Shown here: piece after piece, positions 13,675 to 21,483 of the stretch
Numbering within the stretch: position 1 is the first letter of the stretch
Layout of the letters: every line of letters begins with the position of its first letter
Origin: a virus
DNA length: 24,717 bases
IMG/VR virus record: IMGVR_UViG_3300027852_000163
Span: 1-24,717 of that record
Direction: 5' to 3' (one strand)
The notes under the pieces: generated by a model
Told to the model about the DNA's origin: nothing
What the model saw: the letters and a program-made list of their open reading frames with translations, nothing else
Databases searched by the model: none
Translations under genes and position numbers: made by a program

Positions 13675-14898
13675 ATGCGTATATGCGTTCACCAGTTCTC
13701 AATAGCCAATGAAGCATATATTGGCGCCTCAGCGTCCCTTTACACAGTCGATGGAAACGGAGGCAAGACCAGCACCCTGGCCACGCTCTACGACAGCACC
13801 ACAGGCTCAGGAACACTGAGCAACCCTCAGACGCTGGACAGTGAAGGCAAGTTCTCTCAACCGGTGTATATCGATGAGCCCGTGATTGCCGTGGTCAGCG
13901 GACTCAGCTTCACGGACCATGATACCGGCATCATCAATCTCATTATTAACCATCGTGGCGACTGGGCAACCAGCACGGTCTACGCGATCAACGATCTGGT
14001 GACGGACGCTGCGACCACCGGAAATATTTACATCTGCACCGCGCGTCATACGGCCGGGACGTTTGCCGCAGACCGAGATACAAACCAGTATTGGGATTTA
14101 TTTATCGACCTAGAAAGGGTTACGGATTGGGCCAACAAGACCGGCGCGACTGTTGATGGCAGCGAGTACAGCGCCAAAGAGTACGCCCAGGGGACGGTCG
14201 TTCCGACTGGCAGTGCAAAAGATTGGGCCCAACAGGCCGAGGATTCGGACGTTACCGGATCCGGCGAGTACAGTGCGTTCCACCATGCGGCCAAGGCGTT
14301 ATCGAGCGCGACCGCGGCGGCGGCCAGTGCTGCCAGCATCACAACATTTTCATATCAAGGGACATGGAACGCCACGACCAACACGCCGACGATCCCGGCG
14401 GCGGCGGCGGCGAATGAAGGTCATTATTACATCGTCGCCACGGCGGGAACCACGAGCATCGACGGCGAAACCGATTGGCAGGTTGCGGATTGGCTTGTGT
14501 CGAACGGAACGACCTGGGAAAAGATCGATAATTCGCTTCCGGCTCTGGTTATGCTCGCCAATCAGGCCAAGGTGCTGACGGCTGGATATGGCATTACGGG
14601 CGCATCGTTGACGGACGGTGCGACGGTAACGCCGAATTTCAACACGTCCAACGCCTTCGATTGGACGTTGGCGGCAAGCCGGACACTGGCCTTTCCAACC
14701 ATCATCACGGGCCAGACCAAGGGCATGATGTATATCGACGCCACGGCTAGCGGAGGCGATTGGACGGTTACGCTGGGTGCTGGGTTAACCGAGCAAGGCG
14801 GAGACGGCCTCACGATCCCCAGCGGGGCGACCTATCGGATTTGGGTTATCCTGAAATCTGGCACCGCCGGGCACGTCTATATGGAGGCGCTGCTATGA
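13675..14898 (+). CDS. tail fibre with head-binding-like N-terminal module, 407 aa
   Basis: Residues about 17-75 form a P22 head-binding-like module (ASLYTVDGNGGKTSTLATLY, then SNPQTLDSEGKFSQPVYIDE). Next is a small carbohydrate-binding-like stretch (GDWATSTVYAINDLVTDA, then IYICTARHTAGTF). Then come two copies of a fibre motif (DGSEYSAKEYAQG and GSGEYSAFHHAAKA) leading into an Ala-rich helix (SATAAAASAA), a trimerising arrangement of phage fibres. A further module (TTSIDGETDWQVADWLVSNG) and a beta C-terminus follow. It would attach near the portal/tail and contact the host or serve as an adaptor for the other fibres. The ribosome site is weak (G-run 8-13 bases upstream). The stop overlaps the next fibre gene as ATGA. 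Confidence 0.8.
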   Translation: MRICVHQFSIANEAYIGASASLYTVDGNGGKTSTLATLYDSTTGSGTLSNPQTLDSEGKFSQPVYIDEPVIAVVSGLSFTDHDTGIINLIINHRGDWATSTVYAINDLVTDAATTGNIYICTARHTAGTFAADRDTNQYWDLFIDLERVTDWANKTGATVDGSEYSAKEYAQGTVVPTGSAKDWAQQAEDSDVTGSGEYSAFHHAAKALSSATAAAASAASITTFSYQGTWNATTNTPTIPAAAAANEGHYYIVATAGTTSIDGETDWQVADWLVSNGTTWEKIDNSLPALVMLANQAKVLTAGYGITGASLTDGATVTPNFNTSNAFDWTLAASRTLAFPTIITGQTKGMMYIDATASGGDWTVTLGAGLTEQGGDGLTIPSGATYRIWVILKSGTAGHVYMEALL

Positions 14899-16925
14899 TC
14901 CCGCCGATGTTTCCCATTGCGGTATTTTTGAAAGGCTACGGCATCGCTAACGCCGCGCTCCCCGCGACAAACGCGTATATGTCGTTTATGCCGACAGCCG
15001 ACGCCGCGAAGCAAAAGCAGTTTACGTTGCACATTCCGCTCGGACTTATTAAGCCGGGGGCGCAAACTGTGTTTGCGGCTGGCGACGGCACTGGCACTAA
15101 TTTTGTTCACGTAACAATCAATGCCAGTGATCAACTCGATTTTGTGTTTACGTCTAGCAGTGTGGTTGTAGGTCGCCGTACAACTACTCGCAAGCTTCGA
15201 GATTACTCCGCGTTTAATCTAATCACACTGACGATGGACACGCCCAACGCAACGGCACTTGATCGTATGCGCGTGTACTACGATCTCACTCGTGAAACAG
15301 ATTTCGCAGTGACCACGAACCCTGCACAAAATTCTACATCGAGTGTGTTCACAACGGGCACTCACTACTTTCTCAAATCTGATTACGCGGCGAGTTACGC
15401 CGATGTCTACCTTGGCGGCAACACGTGCTTGATCGGTCAAGTCCTTGAGCCTAGCAATTTCCTCGATCTTGATCTTGGAACAGGGAACGTGAAAGCGAAA
15501 GACCTCACGCCGCTCTCGCCCGAATACCTGTTCATGTTTGAGAACGCGGGCGCAATGGGAACGAATAGTGGTTCGGCTGGTGACGCCACGTTGTCAGGCA
15601 CTTTAAGCCAAGTCACGTCCACACCGACGAATGTGTTTTGGATGTTCAACGCTCTTCATGAAAACCGCAGCGGTACCCTTACAGGCGGCAACCTGACTGT
15701 AAGTGGGACCGTACACCAAGTCGGCACTCTTCTTATGGACGGGTCAGTTCCGTTCACGTGGAAGGTAACAGACGCCGGATCAGGTGGGGCTTATGGCATT
15801 GAGTTAGTCAGTAGTGCGAAGACTGAGACAACGTACACTGCGGCTGCGTCCGATGTTCTAGAGTTTGAATTTGACGGCTCAAACTTAGATGTTCGAGTAA
15901 ATGGCGGTAGTGCTACAAGCGTGGCTACGGGGTTAAGCGGCTCATTCGTCCCCCTGTGCAAGGCTCCATGTTCTATCACAACGGACTTTACGCCAACAGA
16001 TAGTGCGTTCAAAACACTTTGTACCAACAACATGAGTCGTGTCCCGGGTGTTGGTAACATGTTCCAATCCGTCGCTGTAACCGAGGATAATATTGATGCT
16101 GGTCTTGCAACTGCTCGATCTGGCTGGACTGATTTTGTAGATATTAAAAAGAATCGCAGTGCGGCAGAAACGTGGGCTTGGCAGTTTAGCCACGACTCAA
16201 GTAATGAACATGCTGTGGCGGCGGCTGACACTTACCAAGCAAAGCGTACTAATGCTGGCTCGAATAATTGGGTTGGACATTCCATCCGAATTGGCGCGGC
16301 ATATGGAACGGCTGCGGGGGCGCAAGCACATACTAATGGTGCCGGAGATACAACGGTCACTCACAGTCTTGGGGCTGATACGTTTATCATTTTATTTCCT
16401 CGCGCGAATGGCGATGTGTATGTGCATCATCCTTATTTCACAGTTGGCAAGCTTGCTAAATTAAACACGATGGCGGCACCTACAGTCCTAACGCGGATTA
16501 AGAACATCACGGCAAACTCCTTTGACATTGAGAGTGCAGCGCCGACGGATACCTATGATTACCTAGCGCTGAGCGAGAGTGATTTTATTAAGCTGTTTAG
16601 TTCCGTTGGTAACGGAAACGCTGACGGAACTTTTAACAATATTGGCGTTAGTCCGACTCTTTATATGCAGAAAGAAGATGCCGCAACATTCGGCTGGACT
16701 TTATTCGACGCGGCCCGCACACCAAACAATCCAGGAAACGCAAATGATCTTGCCTTGCACAGTTCAGCAGCCGAACCTGTTAACGGTATAGGCAACACAA
16801 TCGACTTGTATTCTGTTGGCAGCAAACATCGGAGTTCACGAGCTTCGTTAAACGCAAGCGGAATGCCTTACTTTGGTTTTGCCATCGGCCAGCCTAATGG
16901 CTCTGTGGAGAACACGGCGCGATGA
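14895..16925 (+). CDS. large LamG/DUF7483-like fibre or receptor-binding protein, 676 aa
   Basis: Start set at 14895: GGAGG lies seven bases upstream and the ATG overlaps the stop of the preceding gene; an earlier in-frame start at 14760 would run through that gene. The protein is beta-rich with few charged helices. A jelly-roll-like region at about 180-360 (MFNALHENRSGTLTGGNLTV, AYGIELVSSAKTETTYTAAA) precedes a concanavalin/LamG-like part. The C-terminal quarter (SPTLYMQKEDAATFGWTLFD, then FGFAIGQ) resembles the DUF7483 fibre domain. Sampled lines have about 40-47% GC against about 48-58% in portal and capsid genes, suggesting separate acquisition. It probably binds a surface glycan. No DGR-type variable repeat or C-type lectin ending is seen. 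Confidence 0.75.
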   Translation: MIPPMFPIAVFLKGYGIANAALPATNAYMSFMPTADAAKQKQFTLHIPLGLIKPGAQTVFAAGDGTGTNFVHVTINASDQLDFVFTSSSVVVGRRTTTRKLRDYSAFNLITLTMDTPNATALDRMRVYYDLTRETDFAVTTNPAQNSTSSVFTTGTHYFLKSDYAASYADVYLGGNTCLIGQVLEPSNFLDLDLGTGNVKAKDLTPLSPEYLFMFENAGAMGTNSGSAGDATLSGTLSQVTSTPTNVFWMFNALHENRSGTLTGGNLTVSGTVHQVGTLLMDGSVPFTWKVTDAGSGGAYGIELVSSAKTETTYTAAASDVLEFEFDGSNLDVRVNGGSATSVATGLSGSFVPLCKAPCSITTDFTPTDSAFKTLCTNNMSRVPGVGNMFQSVAVTEDNIDAGLATARSGWTDFVDIKKNRSAAETWAWQFSHDSSNEHAVAAADTYQAKRTNAGSNNWVGHSIRIGAAYGTAAGAQAHTNGAGDTTVTHSLGADTFIILFPRANGDVYVHHPYFTVGKLAKLNTMAAPTVLTRIKNITANSFDIESAAPTDTYDYLALSESDFIKLFSSVGNGNADGTFNNIGVSPTLYMQKEDAATFGWTLFDAARTPNNPGNANDLALHSSAAEPVNGIGNTIDLYSVGSKHRSSRASLNASGMPYFGFAIGQPNGSVENTAR

Positions 16926-16937
16926 GGAGGATGCATC

Positions 16938-17252
16938 ATGAAAAACTTTAAATTTCAAACCCAAGACCTAGCGGGCGTTATGCCTGAATCGTGTCGTTCC
17001 GGTGTTGAAACCCCGGCGGGCAGCTACGCCCGCGAAGTGGCCGAAGTCGACACGCTTGGCGCGGTGGATCGGCTCAGCGCCGGAGAACTTGCGCAGATCG
17101 GCGTGGTGGAGATCTTGCCGGCCCCGTTTGATGCGATGGTTGAAACCATCGCCGCAATCTTGGTATGGTCCCTGATCAAACCGGAACCTCGACGCTTGGC
17201 GCAACCACAATCGTGTGTGGGACGCATGCCATTGCGTGCGCCAACGGTGTGA
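16938..17252 (+). CDS. small virion-region protein, probably frame-broken at its 3' end, 104 aa
   Basis: Excellent ribosome site (GAGGAGG) before ATG 16938. Residues 1-75 look like protein (AREVAEVDTLGAVDRLSAGE, LAQIGVVEILPAPFDAMVET). After about residue 80 the frame turns into an Arg/Pro-rich reading (LIKPEPRRLAQPQ, RMPLRAPTV) with the style of a wrong frame, while the frame one base back becomes clean protein (17165-17356). A -1 shift between about 17144 and 17175 would join both into one protein of about 139 residues. I see no obvious X-XXY-YYZ slippery site, so a mutation, or two overlapping genes, are as likely as programmed shifting. Function unknown; sits inside the fibre cassette. Confidence 0.55.
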   Translation: MKNFKFQTQDLAGVMPESCRSGVETPAGSYAREVAEVDTLGAVDRLSAGELAQIGVVEILPAPFDAMVETIAAILVWSLIKPEPRRLAQPQSCVGRMPLRAPTV

Positions 17253-17356
17253 AGATCATCGACGCAGCATTTACCGGGTCGGTCGCGTATTCCATCGCCG
17301 TCAAGGCATACACGGGCGGCTCTAATGTCGCCGAAGCAAATGCGCAGGTGAACTAA
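17165..17356 (+). CDS. 63-aa overlapping frame, likely C-terminal part of the preceding gene
   Basis: Clean protein from ATG 17165 (MVPDQTGTSTLGATTIVCGT at the start, later GVKIIDAAFTGSVAYSIAVK), a small beta-rich product with regular codon use. No ribosome site lies before the ATG, and 88 bases overlap the preceding gene in another frame. It is either expressed by translational coupling or frameshifting, or is the true C-terminus of the 16938 gene after an indel. Ends with TAA just before an 11-codon mini-frame (ATG 17357 to TGA 17389) upstream of the tailspike. Confidence 0.55.
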   Translation: MVPDQTGTSTLGATTIVCGTHAIACANGVKIIDAAFTGSVAYSIAVKAYTGGSNVAEANAQVN

Positions 17357-17408
17357 ATGTTTGAAAACCTACCGCCAGAGGACCGCTGAAAATGTTTGGA
17401 TTTTTGAT

Positions 17409-19298
17409 ATGACAGCTGTGAATGTTAGCTTATTTGATGTTTGGAGTAAGGGGTTTGCGGCCGCTACAGTTTCGGTCTATCAGGCTGGCACAACGACCAA
17501 ATCTAACCTTTATATAGACGAGGCGTTGACTGTTTCAGCTAGCAATCCGCAGGTTCTTGAAACGAAGACGATTAATGGAGAGAGTTACGGTAAGTTCTCC
17601 GCGCCGCTCTACACTGACAGCGCTTTTTATCTGGATATCAACAGCACAGATCAGACTGGCGTTTCTCGACCGCCGTTGACATCGCTGGCAAGTCAAGACG
17701 CAAGCGCTGCATTGATCACGGCAACCGGTGGTTCTCAACCACGGACGCTTTCTGACGTCATTGCGCGGGTTGTTCACGTCGAAGATCATGGCGTGTTCCT
17801 ACCGACGAGTGACCCTGATGCGTCCAGCAGCACCAACAATGCCACATTGACCACGGCTATCGGCGTTGCCGCGGCTAATGGCGGCGGCGATGTGGTCATT
17901 CCTGCGGGAACGTTTGAATTTACAACTGTGACGTTGTCTGGTGGCGTGCGATTGGTCGGTCATGGTCATGGTGCAACAACGCTACAGTCTCAATCAGCAT
18001 CAAACGTCATCACAATCGGGGGGAGCGAAGCGGGGCTTGCGCATATCACCATCGATGGCGTGAATCTACAGGTTGGGTCTGTCGGGCTGTATGCGAAGGC
18101 TAAGGATGAAATCAGAATTCAGGCATCCACCATCAAGCGGTTTGTGACCGGAATTCACATGCAAGGTGGTCGAAAAGCAGAATGGTATGACCTCTATATC
18201 TCAAATTGTGACACCGGCGCCAAATTGCATGGCGATAACGATGCAAGCGGGGGGGGCGATGGAGATGAGTTCCGCAATAACGCCTGGACTGGTGGGGTGG
18301 TCGATCTCTGTACCGTAGCTGGAGTAGAGTTTTCATACGTTGACAAGAAATGCTGGCACAACACCATCATCGACGTGGGATTTGAGAGCAACACGGGTGT
18401 CTCAATCAATATCAACGGCGCTCGGTTCACGTCGCTTGTGGGGTGCTGGTGGACCGCAAACACAACAGATTTTGCTGTAGCAGATAACAGCGACGTTTCG
18501 GCCAAATCAGAAAACACCGTGATCGGGCTCTACTTTAATGGCGGCTCATTGAGTGGTGGTGCGGCGACGTTCACCGACACCTGTCAGGACGTGATCCTCG
18601 ACGGCATGGAAATATCGGATGTCGATTTCACCCTAACATTGCCGACAAACAACCTCGTGGTGCGCGATTGCGTTGAAGACAGCCTTGTGACGATTTCCGG
18701 CGACGGAACCAAATGGACGCGCCAGCGCACCATCAATGGCAACCAGCCGGGATCATCCGGTGTTACGTCTGACGCAACCCCAACCAAGGCCTGGAGCGTT
18801 GATCTTGAACCAGGACAAGTCGGGCATATCCGCGCTGAAGTGATCGCCAACCAGCGCGATGGCGAAGGCTATGCGGTTTACCACATCGCACGTCCTGTAC
18901 GACGCCCAGGCAGCACGCTTGCTTATGACGCACAAACGGCCAACTTTACCGTTGGCGATACGTTGACGGGGGCTACTGGCGGGGCCACGGCGCGGATCGT
19001 CGCTGATGCTGATGGCGGTGCGTCTGGAACGCTGACTCTGCGCGATATTGTTGGGACCTTTGAAAACAACGAAGAAGTCACGGACGGTCTTGGTGGGTCG
19101 GCCCTGGTGAACGGAACGCTCACGCCTGTCAACGCAGCGCTTCTTGGGGCAACAGCATCGCCAACGGCAGCGGTTGAGTCCGCGGTTGGTTTGGCGGCAG
19201 ACTTTGCGGCCAGCGGAACGGAGATCGAAATTCAAGTCACAGGAGAAGCAGCCAAAACCTATGAGTGGATTGTCCACGCCGAGACGGTGATCGACTGA
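17409..19298 (+). CDS. tailspike with right-handed beta-helix, 629 aa
   Basis: The ATG at 17409 (MTAVNVSLFDVWSKGFAAAT) is preferred to a TTG at 17361 because the conserved module starts there; neither has a strong ribosome site. Residues about 12-77 form a head-binding-like module (VSVYQAGTTTKSNLYIDEAL, then GKFSAPLYTD). Residues about 130-430 are a right-handed beta-helix of the pectate-lyase type (TTAIGVAAANGGGDVVIPAG, VGHGHGATTLQS, repeated short strands), which in such phages cleaves or binds host polysaccharide. A C-terminal beta module (LAYDAQTANFTVGDTLTGAT, then ADADGGASGTLTLRDIV) and a final tail domain follow. Eight consecutive G at 18249-18256 encode Ser-Gly-Gly-Gly inside the helix region. 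Catalytic residues cannot be assigned without alignment. Confidence 0.85.
   Translation: MTAVNVSLFDVWSKGFAAATVSVYQAGTTTKSNLYIDEALTVSASNPQVLETKTINGESYGKFSAPLYTDSAFYLDINSTDQTGVSRPPLTSLASQDASAALITATGGSQPRTLSDVIARVVHVEDHGVFLPTSDPDASSSTNNATLTTAIGVAAANGGGDVVIPAGTFEFTTVTLSGGVRLVGHGHGATTLQSQSASNVITIGGSEAGLAHITIDGVNLQVGSVGLYAKAKDEIRIQASTIKRFVTGIHMQGGRKAEWYDLYISNCDTGAKLHGDNDASGGGDGDEFRNNAWTGGVVDLCTVAGVEFSYVDKKCWHNTIIDVGFESNTGVSININGARFTSLVGCWWTANTTDFAVADNSDVSAKSENTVIGLYFNGGSLSGGAATFTDTCQDVILDGMEISDVDFTLTLPTNNLVVRDCVEDSLVTISGDGTKWTRQRTINGNQPGSSGVTSDATPTKAWSVDLEPGQVGHIRAEVIANQRDGEGYAVYHIARPVRRPGSTLAYDAQTANFTVGDTLTGATGGATARIVADADGGASGTLTLRDIVGTFENNEEVTDGLGGSALVNGTLTPVNAALLGATASPTAAVESAVGLAADFAASGTEIEIQVTGEAAKTYEWIVHAETVID
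18249..18256 (+). repeat. run of eight G inside the tailspike gene
   Basis: Eight consecutive G encode part of Ser280-Gly283 of the tailspike. A single-base slip would truncate the protein within the beta-helix, so the tract could cause phase variation or be a sequencing-error hotspot. Confidence 0.85.
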
Positions 19299-20698
19299 TG
19301 CCGAGCGCCTGGAAGGATATCCCCTTAAATTCAAAGCTATTTCAGAATGTTCCTGAAACCATTTTGACCAACAGCAACGCAGCGTTGGAAAACTGCTTTC
19401 AGGCTGAAAACGGGGCCCATGTTCGTTTCCCAGGGCTCAAGGATTTTAGCGACCTGGATGGAAACGCGCCGACGTACCTTCATGAATGGAAGGGGGATCT
19501 GGTCGCTGTTTCAAATGGCAACACCTATCGTGTCGGTCGAGACGGAACATCGACAAATGTTACGGGCGTCCCCGTGAGCGGTGGGCAGCGCCCGACCTTT
19601 TCCAGAACTGATGATGAACTGATGACGGCGGCTGGCGGACCGATTACGCGCCTCGCCGGAACGACAACGGAAATCCTTTCTAAAGACGCACCTGATTCCA
19701 CTCACGTCGGGTATGTGGACGGCTACGTTATAGCCATCGAACCAGGGAGCGGGCGCTTTTATCACGCCCAGGCCGGAACGCCGCGAATTTGGGACCCGCT
19801 TGATGTGTTCGCCGCGGAAAGCCGTCCCGATGATGCAAATGCCCTTGCGGTGACGCCGCGCAGAGAGTTGCTGATCGGCGGCATAGACAGCATCGAGCAG
19901 TACGAACGATTGCCATCCGGAACAACGCCGTTCTTTCGACGCTGGGCTGTAGGCGAGGGCATCTTTGCCCCTTACACGCTGGTAACGGCGGATAATGGGG
20001 CATGGGTCATCAATAAAGACAAAGAGTTTGTCCGCTTTGCAGGGCAAGTCTCAGACGTGGCCAGTGATGCGATCAATTTGTCCATGGAAGATATTGATGA
20101 TTGGACCGAAGCGTGGGCGTCGTTGTTTCACACGCAGGGTCAAAAATTCATTGTTCTGCAAATGCCCAACGCCACCAACAGCTATGGAACGAAGGGCGTG
20201 ACATGCCTTCATGATTATCGTCAACGGAGATGGTTCAACCTGTTTGGCTGGGACGATGACATTGGCACCCCGACGCGCTGGCCTGGATGGTCGTATTACC
20301 GCATGTGGGGGCGGGAATTTGTCGGTGGAAACGGCAAGATCTTGGAACTTGATCCGAATACCTACACCAATGATGGACAAACCCAACGCATGCTCGGGCG
20401 GACAGGGCATATCGACAAGTGGGGCGAGGTCCGTGTCGATAACCTGCGCATGCGCGTGCGGCGCGGTGTGGTCGGATCAAACGATACCGATCCTGTGATT
20501 TCGATCCGCGCCATCCGCGACAATGGAAAGCCAACACGCTGGAAATCCAAAGGACTGGGCAAGGCTGGTGATCGCACCATGAACATTGAATTCGGTGGGT
20601 TCGGCTGCGCTCACGCTTGGCAATTTGAGTATTACGTGACGGATGGCTGCAAGGTTGAGTTGGTCTCCATGCAGGCACAATTGACGCGTATGGGGTAA
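19298..20698 (+). CDS. tail hub / packaged-DNA stabilisation protein, P22 gp10-like
   Basis: Start set at 19298: its ATG shares one base with the tailspike stop (TGATG), indicating coupled translation; an earlier in-frame start at 19265 would run into the tailspike gene. At 466 residues it is close to P22 gp10 (472). It has the beta-propeller-like pattern of this family: AALENCFQAENGAHVRFPGL, PTYLHEWKGDLVAVSNGNTY, FSRTDDELMTAAGG, PRRELLIGGIDSIEQYE, then W/Y-rich turns (CLHDYRQRRWFNLFGW). gp10-type proteins attach beneath gp4 and form the tail hub to which the needle and tailspikes bind. Its place directly after the spike gene and the gp4-like gene at 12955 fit a P22-type tail machine. Confidence 0.85.
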   Translation: MPSAWKDIPLNSKLFQNVPETILTNSNAALENCFQAENGAHVRFPGLKDFSDLDGNAPTYLHEWKGDLVAVSNGNTYRVGRDGTSTNVTGVPVSGGQRPTFSRTDDELMTAAGGPITRLAGTTTEILSKDAPDSTHVGYVDGYVIAIEPGSGRFYHAQAGTPRIWDPLDVFAAESRPDDANALAVTPRRELLIGGIDSIEQYERLPSGTTPFFRRWAVGEGIFAPYTLVTADNGAWVINKDKEFVRFAGQVSDVASDAINLSMEDIDDWTEAWASLFHTQGQKFIVLQMPNATNSYGTKGVTCLHDYRQRRWFNLFGWDDDIGTPTRWPGWSYYRMWGREFVGGNGKILELDPNTYTNDGQTQRMLGRTGHIDKWGEVRVDNLRMRVRRGVVGSNDTDPVISIRAIRDNGKPTRWKSKGLGKAGDRTMNIEFGGFGCAHAWQFEYYVTDGCKVELVSMQAQLTRMG

Positions 20699-20701
20699 GA
20701 G

Positions 20702-21205
20702 ATGGCCGGACAAGTTCCTCCTCCCCCTCCAAATATGCCAAGTGGCCGGACAGATGAAGGAACTGTGCAAGCTCTGATCGAGTGGTTGTGGGCCTTCTAT
20801 AATTCAGTGGTGACAGTTGGGTATTACGCTACCCAGGCATCGCTAACCTCGCTGGAGGATATCGTTGACCCAGCCACCGCAACGGCTGCAACGGCTCAAG
20901 AAACAGCAAACACAGCCTTATCACTTGCAACGTCCAACGGCGTTCGGTTGGATGCGGTCAAGGCTGGAAGCGTCACTATTGCAGACGCAGCGACGTCAGG
21001 GGATGTCACGTTCACGGCGGCATTAGAAGACATAAATTATCACGTTACGGCCATGCCAACGGCAAAGGTCGGATCACCGGCCGCAGGGTCGCGAGACGTG
21101 GATATATGCACCAAAGCAACAGACAAAGTCACCATCACGCTGCAAGCCGCACCAGGTGCTGGAAACAGCGTGACATTCGACGTCATGGCCATCCGGCCCC
21201 AGTAG
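20702..21205 (+). CDS. small fibre-like virion protein, 167 aa
   Basis: Starts three bases after the tail-hub stop; the ribosome site is weak, so coupling is likely. Product begins with a poly-proline stretch (GQVPPPPPNMPSGRTDEGTV), then an aromatic helix (VQALIEWLWAFYNSVVTV), an Ala/Thr-rich helical segment (DPATATAATAQETANTALSL) and a beta C-terminal half (ITLQAAPGAGNSVTFDVMAI). The helix followed by a beta ending is typical of small trimeric fibre or spike-tip proteins. By position it could be a needle or tip component. No family is recognised. Confidence 0.65.
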   Translation: MAGQVPPPPPNMPSGRTDEGTVQALIEWLWAFYNSVVTVGYYATQASLTSLEDIVDPATATAATAQETANTALSLATSNGVRLDAVKAGSVTIADAATSGDVTFTAALEDINYHVTAMPTAKVGSPAAGSRDVDICTKATDKVTITLQAAPGAGNSVTFDVMAIRPQ

Positions 21206-21216
21206 GAGACCGACAC

Positions 21217-21480
21217 ATGCAAGACCAGTTCAATCAAGGTTTGGCCACACTGAGTCCGGAAGAGATGAAAATTCTCGATGACGTGATCGACAACAACCCG
21301 CAGTTTTTCATCATTGTTCAAAAAGCTTGGCCGTTCATTGGTGAAGCCTTTAAGCCATTCGTTGACAATGACGCGGATGGTGACGGCGATGATATGGGTG
21401 GCGGAGCGCCGGTGCCGCAAGAACAGCCCCCAATCATGGGGCCGCAAAGCGTTCTCGCAAACCAGCAGTTCAGGGTGTAG
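21217..21480 (+). CDS. small virion-region protein with Asp-rich calcium-like loop, 87 aa
   Basis: ATG 21217 has AGGAG eight bases upstream and lies twelve bases after the previous stop; an upstream extension to 21106 is out of place. The N-terminal half is helical (LATLSPEEMKILDDVIDNNP, then FFIIVQKAWPFIGEAF). The middle holds VDNDADGDGDDMGG, matching the D-x-D-x-D-G loop of calcium-binding repeats, although the flanking helix-loop-helix geometry is not clear. The C-terminus is Pro/Gln-rich. A similar Asp-rich stretch occurs in the next gene. Function unknown; probably a virion or ejection accessory protein. Confidence 0.7.
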   Translation: MQDQFNQGLATLSPEEMKILDDVIDNNPQFFIIVQKAWPFIGEAFKPFVDNDADGDGDDMGGGAPVPQEQPPIMGPQSVLANQQFRV

Positions 21481-21483
21481 GCC

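Noticed and set aside
14895-19298. Diversity-generating retroelement with variable repeat in a fibre gene
   Set aside because: No reverse transcriptase frame, no template/variable repeat pair and no C-type lectin ending were found in the window.
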